Origin: an uncultured Collinsella sp.
GTDB lineage: Bacteria; Actinomycetota; Coriobacteriia; Coriobacteriales; Coriobacteriaceae
Direction of reading: 5' to 3'
Assembly: GCA_900540935.1 (NCBI GenBank)
Contig: UQHW01000018.1
Location: forward strand, 1 to 41,795
Length of the DNA stretch: 41,795 nt
Of this stretch, positions 1 to 6,707 are shown in pieces (the stretch's first letter is position 1; each line of letters opens with the position of its first letter). The notes under the pieces were generated by a model that was not told the origin of the DNA, ran no database searches, and saw only the letters and a program-made list of their open reading frames with translations. The position numbers and the translations under genes are program-made.

Positions 1-28
1 AACGATATGGCACCGTGGGGACACATGT

Positions 29-70
29 ATGTCAATCCTGGTCTAACAGAGCCTTTTTTAATCCCCGTCC
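29..70. repeat. Left copy of a 42-bp inverted repeat shared by both window ends
   Basis: This block is the reverse complement of 41727-41768 with a single mismatch. Similarity stops on both sides: bases 1-28 do not match the other end of the window, nor do the bases after 70. Read outward, each copy contains GGCTCTGTTAGACC, which recalls the GGCTCT-type termini of ISL3-family insertion sequences. The outer 50 or so bases at each end may therefore be the two different ends of one repeated IS. The family is a guess; the repeat itself is seen directly. Confidence 0.85.
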
Positions 71-109
71 CAGAATAATCATTCCCGGGCGCGTTGCTAC
101 TAGCGTGCT

Positions 110-2260
110 TTAGTACTGGCTCTCGTGCTTGCTGAAGAAGTCGAAGCGCGGGGGCAGCGGCTTCACGCGGTGGTCGCCGGGCTTCTCGCCCAGGCTCTCT
201 ACGAACTCGTCCGTGGAGGCAAAGATGTTATCCCAGCTAAAGAAGGCGACCGGATCGACGTCGAAGTACTCGCAGATGAGTTCGCAGCCGGCCGGGACGA
301 TACCGTGCATCAGGACGGTCGCCACGCGCAGCTCGGTAAAGGCATCAACCAGGGCCTGCGTCATCGCTGCGTTTGCTTCGTCGCCCTCGAGCTTGTTGGC
401 GGCCTTGGAGGCGTCGCTCCAGCGCTTGTTGGCGGCGCGCAGGTAGTCGTCGCACACGGCAAGCGCGCGGTGCGTCTCGAACTTGTACATGGCCTGCTCA
501 AAGGCAAGAGCTGCCTGCTCGGCAGCCTCGACCACGGCGGCAGAGGCGGCACCGGCGGGGATGCAGCCGTTGCGATAGGGGCTCTCGTCGCCTTCCTTGA
601 CGGCGACGCCGTAGAAGCAGCTGCGGGCCAGACGGTTGAATACGCCGGTCAAAAGGGCGCTCTCCTTAAGGGCCGGATCGATAACGCGCTTGTCGTCGCA
701 GGCGCGCACCTCGTTGCCGTCCTTGTCCTTGCCGGTCACACGCGTGTCGTATGCCTTGGGGCTAAAGCTCACCGGCTTTTCGGACAGGCCGAGCGACAGC
801 CAGTGCGCGCGCATCTGCTCGCAGGTGTAGTGGTTGAGTAGGTCGTCTGCCGGCGGGGGAGGCGTCTGCGAGGACGAGCTGGCCTTTTTGCCCATGTAGA
901 GCAGGTGGTAGCAGGCGCTGACGGTGCTCTGCGTGAGGTCCCAGCCCAGGGCCTCCCACATGGCGGTCTGCGCGATGCAGTAGAAGTAGATGTTGTCCTG
1001 ACCGATAAACTGGTAGATCTGTGCGTCGTCCGAGCACCACCAGTCGCGCCAGTCGAGCGAGCTGTGCTGGTAGGTGGGCGCGGGCACCTGTGTGGAGTCG
1101 GCAGCGGGCTCGCCCATGAGGGCGGCATCCTGGGCGGCGACGCCCTCGGTCACGCCGGCGGCCTTGGCATCGCGCGCGAGCACGGTACGCGTATAGCTGA
1201 TGGGCGCCCACAGGCTCTCTGGCCAGCACCAGCAGGTGACGTCGGAAACGCCGTCGACCTGGGGCACCGGAACGCCCCAGTCGATGTTGCCGGTGATGCG
1301 GAAAGGCACGAGCGCTTTGCCGCTGCGGAAGCGCACGCCGCCGTTGGCGAGCACCGCATGGGCGTCGTCGCGCTCCTTCCAGCTGGGGAAGGTGACGGTA
1401 AAGCTGCTCTTGTTTCCCTCGGGCTCCAGCACGGTGTGCTCGGGCAGCTGGTCCTCGACGGCATCGAAGGCCTCGCGGAACTTGTTTTGGATATAGAGCT
1501 GGGCCGGCAGCAGCCACTCCTCCATGGTCTTGGAGACCACGGAACGAACCTGCGGGTTCTGGGCGAGCTTGGCGGTGTAGGTCTTCATAAAGTCGAGGTA
1601 GGCCGGCAGGTCGAAGTAGAGGTTGTCGACCGGGCGCAGCTCGGGCACCTCGCCGGTGAGCTGGCTCTTGGGTGCGATGAGCTCCTCGGGCTCAAACTGG
1701 TGACCCAGGTCGCACTCGTCGGCATAAGCCTTCTCGGACTTGCAGCCCTGGATGGGGCAGCGGCCGATCACTTGGCGGCCGTTGAGGAACGTGCCGGCCT
1801 TGGCGTCGTAGAACTGCAGCGTGGAGCGCTTGGAGATGGTGCCCTGCTCATGCAGGCGCTCGATAATCTCGGCGGTCACTTCGTTGTGAATCTGCGCAGC
1901 CGGCTCAAGGCCCGAGCCGCCGTAGATATCGCAGCTGATGTTGTAGTTGTTGAGGGTCGCGGCCTGGCGGGAGTGATTGGACTCGACGTACTCGTTAATG
2001 GACTTGTCGTAGCCCTCGTTCTCCTTGAGCTTGCGGTAGCTCTCCATGATGGGCGAGCCGTAGCAGTCGGTGCCCGAGGTGAAGATGACGTTCTCGCGGC
2101 CCAGACGGTCGCGCAGGAAGCGGGCGAAGAAGTCGGCAGGGACAAAGACGCCGCCGACGTGGCCAAAGTGAAGGCCCTTGTTGCCGTAGGGCTCGCCGGC
2201 GGTAACGATGGCGCGGCGAGGCCAGCTGGGACGGTCGTTCATGGAGTATTTGGATGCCAT
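110..2260 (-). CDS. metG: Methionyl-tRNA synthetase (class I tRNA ligase) with an atypical KMSKS loop
   Basis: Charges tRNA-Met with methionine in the cytoplasm. The start is the ATG at 2260 (MASKYS), preceded by AAGGAG, giving 716 residues; an upstream in-frame ATG would add 31 unlikely residues. The class I HIGH signature appears as HFGH (residues 31-34). A zinc-knuckle insert carries Cys168, Cys173 and Cys183 with His187. The QFIGQDNIYFY block (about 417-427) matches the conserved FIGKD region of MetRS. The second signature, normally KMSKS, reads MGKKASSSSQ (456-465) followed by four prolines, so the loop is divergent. A helical anticodon-binding-like domain fills the C-terminus, and I see no C-terminal tRNA-binding domain. 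It could be a diverged paralogue rather than the only MetRS. No T-box leader is apparent upstream. Confidence 0.85.
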   Translation of the reverse strand: MASKYSMNDRPSWPRRAIVTAGEPYGNKGLHFGHVGGVFVPADFFARFLRDRLGRENVIFTSGTDCYGSPIMESYRKLKENEGYDKSINEYVESNHSRQAATLNNYNISCDIYGGSGLEPAAQIHNEVTAEIIERLHEQGTISKRSTLQFYDAKAGTFLNGRQVIGRCPIQGCKSEKAYADECDLGHQFEPEELIAPKSQLTGEVPELRPVDNLYFDLPAYLDFMKTYTAKLAQNPQVRSVVSKTMEEWLLPAQLYIQNKFREAFDAVEDQLPEHTVLEPEGNKSSFTVTFPSWKERDDAHAVLANGGVRFRSGKALVPFRITGNIDWGVPVPQVDGVSDVTCWCWPESLWAPISYTRTVLARDAKAAGVTEGVAAQDAALMGEPAADSTQVPAPTYQHSSLDWRDWWCSDDAQIYQFIGQDNIYFYCIAQTAMWEALGWDLTQSTVSACYHLLYMGKKASSSSQTPPPPADDLLNHYTCEQMRAHWLSLGLSEKPVSFSPKAYDTRVTGKDKDGNEVRACDDKRVIDPALKESALLTGVFNRLARSCFYGVAVKEGDESPYRNGCIPAGAASAAVVEAAEQAALAFEQAMYKFETHRALAVCDDYLRAANKRWSDASKAANKLEGDEANAAMTQALVDAFTELRVATVLMHGIVPAGCELICEYFDVDPVAFFSWDNIFASTDEFVESLGEKPGDHRVKPLPPRFDFFSKHESQY

Positions 2261-2392
2261 GGGACTCCTTCGCATATGGTGAGAGCGCGGCCGGGCGCAA
2301 GGCCTGGCGACGCGGTGGTCAATTCGTGCATATCGTTCGACATTATCGCACATGCGGACGGGTACGTGGCAGGGGCGCTATCCTAAGATGCT

Positions 2393-2959
2393 ATGAATGA
2401 GATTTCCAACATACATGCGTTTGAAGACGAGGATTTTCTGCACGCTTGCTTTGTGTGGGGGATGGTCGTAGTCGGCGTGTTTGCCGTGTGCTTGGTGCCG
2501 GTGTTTATGTTGCTGGGTGGGCCTGCAGACTTGGATGCGGCTGACGCGGGCGGCTGGATGGCTGTCGTGGGCTGGATAGTCGGCTTGGCTGCGATCTCAA
2601 TGGCGTCGTTCGCCGTGCACGAGCTGGTGCACGGTGTGTTTTTTAAGCTGCTGGCGCCTGCGGGCGCGAAGGTGACCTTTGGGGCGAATCGCGAGACGGC
2701 GATGATCTATGCCTGCGCCGAGGGCGTTGTGTATTCGCGCCGGCGGTACATGGCGGTTTGCCTGGCGCCGACGGTTGTTGTGACGGCGGCGCTTGCCCTG
2801 GGGTTTGCGTTTTCGGGCTATCCGCTGCTGTGCTACCTGGCGGCCGGCTTGCATTTGTCGGGCTGTGTGGGCGACTGGTATTACGTGCGGACCATTTTGC
2901 GCGACCGCCGCATTGTCGCCTGCGAGGATACGTCCTTTGGCGTGCGCTTTTTCGGGTGA
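2393..2959 (+). CDS. DUF3267-type membrane protein with HExxH-like zinc site
   Basis: A 188-residue membrane protein with about four hydrophobic segments (roughly residues 19-40, 52-74, 115-140 and 142-160). HELVH at residues 76-80, at the end of the second segment, resembles the zinc-binding HExxH of membrane metalloproteases and is characteristic of DUF3267. Substrate and activity are unknown. No clear Shine-Dalgarno lies before the ATG at 2393; a TATCCT at 2379-2384 could be a -10 giving a nearly leaderless message, but no -35 is evident. It ends 10 bp before queH, so it is probably co-transcribed with queH and queA, although no functional link to queuosine is known to me. Confidence 0.75.
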   Translation: MNEISNIHAFEDEDFLHACFVWGMVVVGVFAVCLVPVFMLLGGPADLDAADAGGWMAVVGWIVGLAAISMASFAVHELVHGVFFKLLAPAGAKVTFGANRETAMIYACAEGVVYSRRRYMAVCLAPTVVVTAALALGFAFSGYPLLCYLAAGLHLSGCVGDWYYVRTILRDRRIVACEDTSFGVRFFG

Positions 2960-2969
2960 GGAGATGTCG

Positions 2970-3545
2970 ATGAAGCCGTTGTTGCTGCATGCGTGCTGTG
3001 CGCCGTGCTCTCTTGAGCCGGTCCGCCTGCTGCGCGAGGAAGGGTTTGAGCCCACAATCTGCTGGACAAACCCCAATATTCAGCCGCACGATGAATGGCA
3101 GCGGCGTTTGGACGAGCTGCGCCGGTGGTGTGCCGATGGCGACATCGAGCTTATCGAGGCGGGGGAGGACCGGGAGCGCTGGGAGGCCGGCGTGGCCCCG
3201 CTGGGCGCCGATCGAGCCCGTCGCTGTCGCTCATGCTATGCCCTGCGTCTGGCCGAGGCGTGCCGTGTGGCCCAGGAGCGCGGGTTTGAGTTTGTGGGCA
3301 CGACGCTCGCCGTCTCGCCGTACCAGTTGTTCGAAACCTGCAATGATGTGTTGGAGCGTCTGGCTGCTGCCCGCGGTCTCACTCCGGTGATTCGCGATTT
3401 TCGCACGTATTACCCCGAGGCGACACGTCGTTCGCGCGAGCTGGGCATGTATCGGCAGAACTACTGCGGCTGCCGTTTCTCGGCCGTCGAGGCGGCCATG
3501 GACCGCGCCCGCATCCGCGACGAGCGCAAAGCCGCCAAAAAGTAG
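2970..3545 (+). CDS. queH: Epoxyqueuosine reductase QueH
   Basis: QueH (formerly DUF208) reduces epoxyqueuosine to queuosine in tRNA and is an alternative to QueG. The 191-residue protein shows the family cysteines: HACCAPC near the N-terminus (Cys9, Cys10, Cys13), CRSC (86-89) and YCGC (Cys166, Cys168), which hold the Fe-S cluster and a second metal. I chose the ATG at 2970 because GAGGAG at 2958-2963 sits 6 nt before it; the ATG at 2964 abuts that site. Its position directly before queA supports the call. Length is typical of the family. Confidence 0.93.
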   Translation: MKPLLLHACCAPCSLEPVRLLREEGFEPTICWTNPNIQPHDEWQRRLDELRRWCADGDIELIEAGEDRERWEAGVAPLGADRARRCRSCYALRLAEACRVAQERGFEFVGTTLAVSPYQLFETCNDVLERLAAARGLTPVIRDFRTYYPEATRRSRELGMYRQNYCGCRFSAVEAAMDRARIRDERKAAKK

Positions 3546-3609
3546 TTCACTTGGGACGTCAGCCTGCTAGGATGTAGAGCGGACTTTAGCTATATAAGGA
3601 GAATCCGAC

Positions 3610-4827
3610 GTGTCTATGCGTACCGATGATTTTGACTATAACCTGCCCGAAGAGCTCATCGCCCAGGCTCCTGCCGAGCCGCGCGACTCCTGCCGCCTGC
3701 TGGTGGTTGATCGCAAAGGCTCCGAGACAGGAACGCCGTTAGGGCATGGCGGCACCGTCGAGCACCGCATCTTCCGTGACATCATCGACTATATCGAGCC
3801 GGGCGACGTGCTCGTCATCAACCAGACGCGCGTGATGCCGGCCCGTCTTATCGGTCGCAAGACGGGCTCGGGCGGCGTGGTCGAGACGTTGCTGCTCAAG
3901 CGCCGCGAGGATGTTGACCCGCTGGGCCATGTTTGGGAGTGCTTGGTCAAGCCGGGTAAGCGCCTGAAGCCCGGTGCTCAGATTGAGTATCGCGCCGGTG
4001 GCGCTCATGCGCCCGAGGGGGCTCCCGTGGTGCTGACGGCCGAGGTCGTCGACTTTGTCACCGATAGTCGCGGCGGCCGCCTGGTGCGTTTTGAGCCGGC
4101 CGGTTGCAATGCCGCCGGCGAGCCGCGCACGCTTGACGAGGCCATCCATGCTGCCGGTCACGTGCCGCTGCCGCCCTACATTACCGATTACGAGGGCGAT
4201 CCCGAGAAATATCAGACCGTGTACGCCATGAAGGAGGAGCACTCGGCTGCCGCTCCCACGGCGGGCCTGCATTTTACTCCTGAGCTCATGGCCGCTATCG
4301 AGGCCAAGGGTGCCAAGTTTGCCGCCGTCGAGCTCGAGGTGGGCATCGATACCTTCCGCTTGGTGGAGGAGGACGACCCCACGCAGCACGTCATGCACAC
4401 CGAGCGCTACCACGTGTCGCAGGAGGTTGTCGACGCCGTGCATAAGGCCAAGGCCGAGGGTCATCGTGTGATCGCCGTCGGCACTACCGCGGTGCGCTCG
4501 CTCGAGAGCGCGTTTGACACGGACGCGCCGGTGTCCGATCCGGCCGTGACGGCGCGCTATTTTGAAGGCCGCGAGGACGGGGCCGATACGCTTGGCCGCG
4601 GTGACATCGTGGTGCGCGAGAACGCCACGACGCAGCTTTACCTCATGCCCGGCTCGACCTATCACGTGGTCGACGCGCTGATCACGAACTTCCATGTGCC
4701 GCGCTCCACGCTCATGATGCTCGTGAGCGCGCTTGCCACCCGCGACCAGATCATGGATGCCTACGCCGCTGCCATCGAAGAACGTTATCGCTTCTTCAGC
4801 TTTGGCGACGCGATGCTCATTTGTTAG
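3610..4827 (+). CDS. queA: tRNA preQ1(34) S-adenosylmethionine ribosyltransferase-isomerase QueA
   Basis: QueA transfers and isomerises the ribosyl moiety of S-adenosylmethionine onto preQ1 in the tRNA wobble position, forming epoxyqueuosine, the substrate of QueH. The 405-residue sequence begins MSMRTDDFDYNLPEELIAQ, typical of QueA, and contains conserved blocks such as SRLLV-like RDSCRLLV, NQTRVMPARL, TAGLHFT and TNFHVPRSTL. The start is the GTG at 3610: GGAG at 3598-3601 lies 8 nt upstream, whereas the ATG at 3616 would be 14 nt away. The stop codon touches the first hairpin of a structured repeat (4827-4968) whose last part is an intrinsic terminator. Confidence 0.96.
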   Translation: MSMRTDDFDYNLPEELIAQAPAEPRDSCRLLVVDRKGSETGTPLGHGGTVEHRIFRDIIDYIEPGDVLVINQTRVMPARLIGRKTGSGGVVETLLLKRREDVDPLGHVWECLVKPGKRLKPGAQIEYRAGGAHAPEGAPVVLTAEVVDFVTDSRGGRLVRFEPAGCNAAGEPRTLDEAIHAAGHVPLPPYITDYEGDPEKYQTVYAMKEEHSAAAPTAGLHFTPELMAAIEAKGAKFAAVELEVGIDTFRLVEEDDPTQHVMHTERYHVSQEVVDAVHKAKAEGHRVIAVGTTAVRSLESAFDTDAPVSDPAVTARYFEGREDGADTLGRGDIVVRENATTQLYLMPGSTYHVVDALITNFHVPRSTLMMLVSALATRDQIMDAYAAAIEERYRFFSFGDAMLIC

Positions 4828-4968
4828 TTACGCGGTTCTACGAACCGCGTAACTACTCGACGCTGCGCGGGCCGCATTTGGACAATCTGACGTTCAACTT
4901 CAAGGGCGCGACCAGAAGGTCAGCGCCCTTTCGTTTCACGTCACCTTGCCTCAAATGCGACCCGCTCG
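4827..4968 (+). repeat. Structured 3'-end element, copy A (two-hairpin unit with terminator)
   Basis: First hairpin: a perfect 12-bp stem, 4827-4838 with 4842-4853, with a 3-nt loop. Next comes a CTCGACGC linker. Then a long stem, 4865-4880 with 4952-4967, has a lower GC part, one C-U and one A-C mismatch, and an upper 8-bp part CGCATTTG/CAAATGCG. The long stem encloses a terminator hairpin at 4903-4929. Copy B after the SDR gene (9589-9732) has the same architecture with different stem sequences. The insertion sequence begins within 3 bp of this unit. Confidence 0.8.
4903..4936 (+). terminator. Intrinsic terminator of queA with GACC-AGAA-GGTC tip
   Basis: AGGGCGC (4903-4909) pairs with GCGCCCT (4923-4929). 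The tip is GACC-AGAA-GGTC with a single A bulge at 4922. A T-rich run follows. The same tip and bulge position recur in the terminator at 9662-9700, while the lower stem sequence differs. Confidence 0.85.
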
Positions 4969-4973
4969 CTCAT

Positions 4974-4985
4974 ATGACCCAATCC
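4974..4985. repeat. Subterminal inverted repeat of the IS1111-type element (downstream side)
   Basis: ATGACCCAATCC is the exact reverse complement of 6483-6494. It lies 3 bp from the inferred element end. Confidence 0.9.
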
Positions 4986-5249
4986 GCTGTCAAGAGCCAC
5001 AATGGCCCCGCCGACCGCTTGCAATCGGTCGGCGGGGCCTGCCGTTGAACCCGTCCCGGTCCGCCCCCGGCATGTCGTCGACGCCTTCGGCTCAGTCTCA
5101 TATCCGCGGATACCGCTCCGGCGGCCCGCAATCCTCTCCTTCGGCGGGGCTCCCCAAGTCTGACTACGCGCATGCGGCCGCTGCCGCGCGCCCAGCGAAA
5201 GCGGGGGTATCCCCGAAGGCTGCCCGGCTCGCCGGGACGGGGGCTATGT
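4986..5249 (-). ncRNA. Candidate guide (seeker/bridge) RNA region of the IS1111-type element
   Basis: This 264-bp stretch between the transposase stop and the subterminal repeat has no credible gene. In IS1111-group elements the guide RNA is encoded here, on the transposase strand. Two short matches support it: 5095-5103 equals nine bases across the predicted circle junction (AGTGTCT joined to CATATGAC), and CTGACT at 5160-5165 equals six bases across the inferred empty target site (CGCT/GACT). A perfect 14-bp stem, 5004-5017 with 5026-5039, could form the 3' end. The 5' end, fold and second half-guides are not established. Confidence 0.5.
5004..5039. repeat. Perfect 14-bp hairpin near the downstream IS end
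   Basis: 5004-5017 pairs exactly with 5026-5039 across an 8-nt loop. No T tract follows in either direction, so it looks more like an RNA structural stem of the element than a terminator. Confidence 0.75.
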
Positions 5250-6371
5250 CTATTCGGTTGCCTCCCGGCACATCGCGCCGAGGGCCCACAGCCACCTCAC
5301 GAGCTCGGCGGCGGTGGCGGCGTTCGCCTTCGCCTGGGGCATGCCCCTGGCGAGCATCTCCTCGCGGCGCCGGAGCAGGCGCTCGGAACCCTTCCTCCCG
5401 TGCATCCTCACCTCGAGCGGGACGCCGCTGCCCTTGGGCATCAGCTTCGGTTGGTGGCTCGCCTGGACGTAGCTCCAGGACCCCTCGACGGCCAGCCTCC
5501 TGACGAGGGCGTTGCCGGCCCCGCTGATCCCGCCGAGGCGCACGGAGTCCGCGCTCGACCTCTGCTTCGGGGCGAGGCCGAAGTAGGCCGTCACCTGCCT
5601 GCCGGAGCGGAACCTCGAGAAGTCGCCGACCTCGGACGCGAAGGCGGCGGCGAGCGCGAAGCCGCACCCCTTGATCGACTGGAGCGCCTCGACCTCCGCC
5701 GAGAGGGGGCCCGCCGCGACGGCGGCCCTGTACTCGGCGAGGAGGTCGTCGCGCGTCTCGGCGGCCGCCTCGACCTCGTTCCTCAGCGCCGCCAGCGCCC
5801 GGATGCCGCCGTCGTCGGCGGGCCGGACCTTGTCGAGCCACCTGAGGAAGTCGTACGTCCAGTACCTCCGGGGGTTTCCGGCCGGCGTCGTGCCGCCGTA
5901 GGCGTAGCCACGGCGGGCTAGGAACGCCAGGAGCCGCTGCTTCGCCGCCGCGAGCCTCGCGGTCGCCGCGTCGTGGGCCCCGGCGAGGTCCCTGAGCCCC
6001 TCGATCTCGGGGGACGGCACCCATACCGGGGAGATATCGTGCGACAGTATCGCCTTGGCCATCCTGGCCGCGTCGTTGCGGTCGTTCTTGGACGAGAGGT
6101 CTGCCGCCGACCTCGGGACCCTGGAGACGGCCGCGACGACGCAGTCGACGCCGAGCCCGGAGAGCTCCCTCTGCGGGGCGAAGCCGAGGTAGCCGCTCTC
6201 GTAGGCGGCGAGCGACGGGCCGGGGAAGCCCGACATCCACTCCGCGACCTCGCCCCAGGGGTTGCCGCGGAACCTCCTCGTCACGGCCTCGCCCGTCTCC
6301 GCGTCGAGCGCGCAGACGGTGGTGGACCTGAGGTGTACGTCCATTCCGAAGGCGGTAGAATATCTAGGCAC
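5250..6371 (-). CDS. IS110-family transposase (IS1111 type)
   Basis: A 373-residue recombinase that moves the element through a circular intermediate using an RNA guide. The N-terminal RuvC-like DEDD domain shows Asp11 (GMDVH), Glu58 (AYESG) and Asp97/Asp100 (KNDRNDAARMA). The C-terminal Tnp domain shows SIKGCGFALAAAF (about 233-245), then the serine motif GGISGAGN with Ser284, the proposed nucleophile. The gene appears intact. The start is GTG at 6371 with GGGAGG 5 nt upstream; the ATG at residue 10 is an alternative but lies within the catalytic motif. The 264-bp 3' non-coding region is longer than the 111-bp 5' one, as in IS1111-group elements. Confidence 0.93.
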   Translation of the reverse strand: MPRYSTAFGMDVHLRSTTVCALDAETGEAVTRRFRGNPWGEVAEWMSGFPGPSLAAYESGYLGFAPQRELSGLGVDCVVAAVSRVPRSAADLSSKNDRNDAARMAKAILSHDISPVWVPSPEIEGLRDLAGAHDAATARLAAAKQRLLAFLARRGYAYGGTTPAGNPRRYWTYDFLRWLDKVRPADDGGIRALAALRNEVEAAAETRDDLLAEYRAAVAAGPLSAEVEALQSIKGCGFALAAAFASEVGDFSRFRSGRQVTAYFGLAPKQRSSADSVRLGGISGAGNALVRRLAVEGSWSYVQASHQPKLMPKGSGVPLEVRMHGRKGSERLLRRREEMLARGMPQAKANAATAAELVRWLWALGAMCREATE

Positions 6372-6482
6372 GGGAGCCTCCCAACCTCGTTGCGGCGCGG
6401 CTGCGCCTCTGGCACTTCAACAACATTGTCGCAGCCCCGACCCGCGGTCACGAGCGGGGGCTCCTGTCGTTTCCGTGCCCCT

Positions 6483-6494
6483 GGATTGGGTCAT
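6483..6494. repeat. Subterminal inverted repeat of the IS1111-type element (upstream side)
   Basis: GGATTGGGTCAT is the exact reverse complement of 4974-4985. It lies 7 bp from the inferred element end at 6501. Confidence 0.9.
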
Positions 6495-6541
6495 AGTGTC
6501 TGACTCTGCCATAACATCGGCATTTCTTTGGTTGTCGATGT

Positions 6542-6595
6542 GGTCGTTGGGGACGTTCTTGTTCGACTGGTCGTTTAAGAACGTCCTCAATGACT
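6542..6595. repeat. GGGGAC-family hairpin repeat
   Basis: 6542-6560 pairs with 6577-6595 over 19 bp. The three departures from perfect pairing are all G-U compatible in + strand RNA. The left arm shares GTCGTTGGGGACGTTCTT with the larger hairpin at 9776-9934. Together with CATCGGC just upstream, this shows that the repeat block after queA continues on this side of the IS. Confidence 0.75.
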
Positions 6596-6615
6596 ACCTT
6601 GCATCAATCTAATAA

Positions 6616-6680
6616 GTTGCGGTGAGATAGTTCTTGAATTGGCCTTTTTTGAGGCTAAACAGGAACTATCTCACCGCAAC
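6616..6680. repeat. TTGCGGTG-family hairpin repeat, copy 1
   Basis: A perfect 18-bp stem, 6616-6633 with 6663-6680, around a T-rich loop. It stands 27 bp after the stop of the coiled-coil gene on the minus strand and probably acts as its 3' boundary. Related hairpins lie at 12879-12941 and 16151-16217. Confidence 0.8.
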
Positions 6681-6707
6681 TGCGTTGAGTGTTTTTTGGC
6701 AGCTGGT

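Larger units (their letters stand above)
4971..6501 (-). mobile_element. IS110-family, IS1111-type insertion sequence (1,531 bp)
   Basis: The transposase (5250-6371) is flanked by 12-bp inverted repeats, 4974-4985 and 6483-6494. Comparing the flanks with the uninterrupted repeat copy B places the ends at 4971 and 6501: 4961-4970 joined to 6502-6521 aligns with 9725-9754. The inverted repeats then lie 3 bp inside the downstream end and 7 bp inside the upstream end, the subterminal arrangement described for the IS1111 group. There is no target duplication. A CT dinucleotide is present at both junctions, so the crossover is ambiguous by 2 bp. By eye the element is more GC-rich than its neighbours, suggesting transfer. 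Confidence 0.85.

Noticed and set aside
905..2386. Long + strand frame (493 codons) opposite metG
   Set aside because: Antisense shadow of a clearly conserved synthetase; low-complexity Gly/Ala/Val/Leu/Arg composition typical of reversed GC-rich codons.
5172..5921. Long open frames on the + strand within the IS
   Set aside because: Very GC-rich DNA keeps frames open by chance; the minus-strand transposase has the catalytic motifs.
4971..6501. Target-site duplication flanking the IS
   Set aside because: Only the 2-bp CT is shared at the junctions, as expected for IS110-family recombination.
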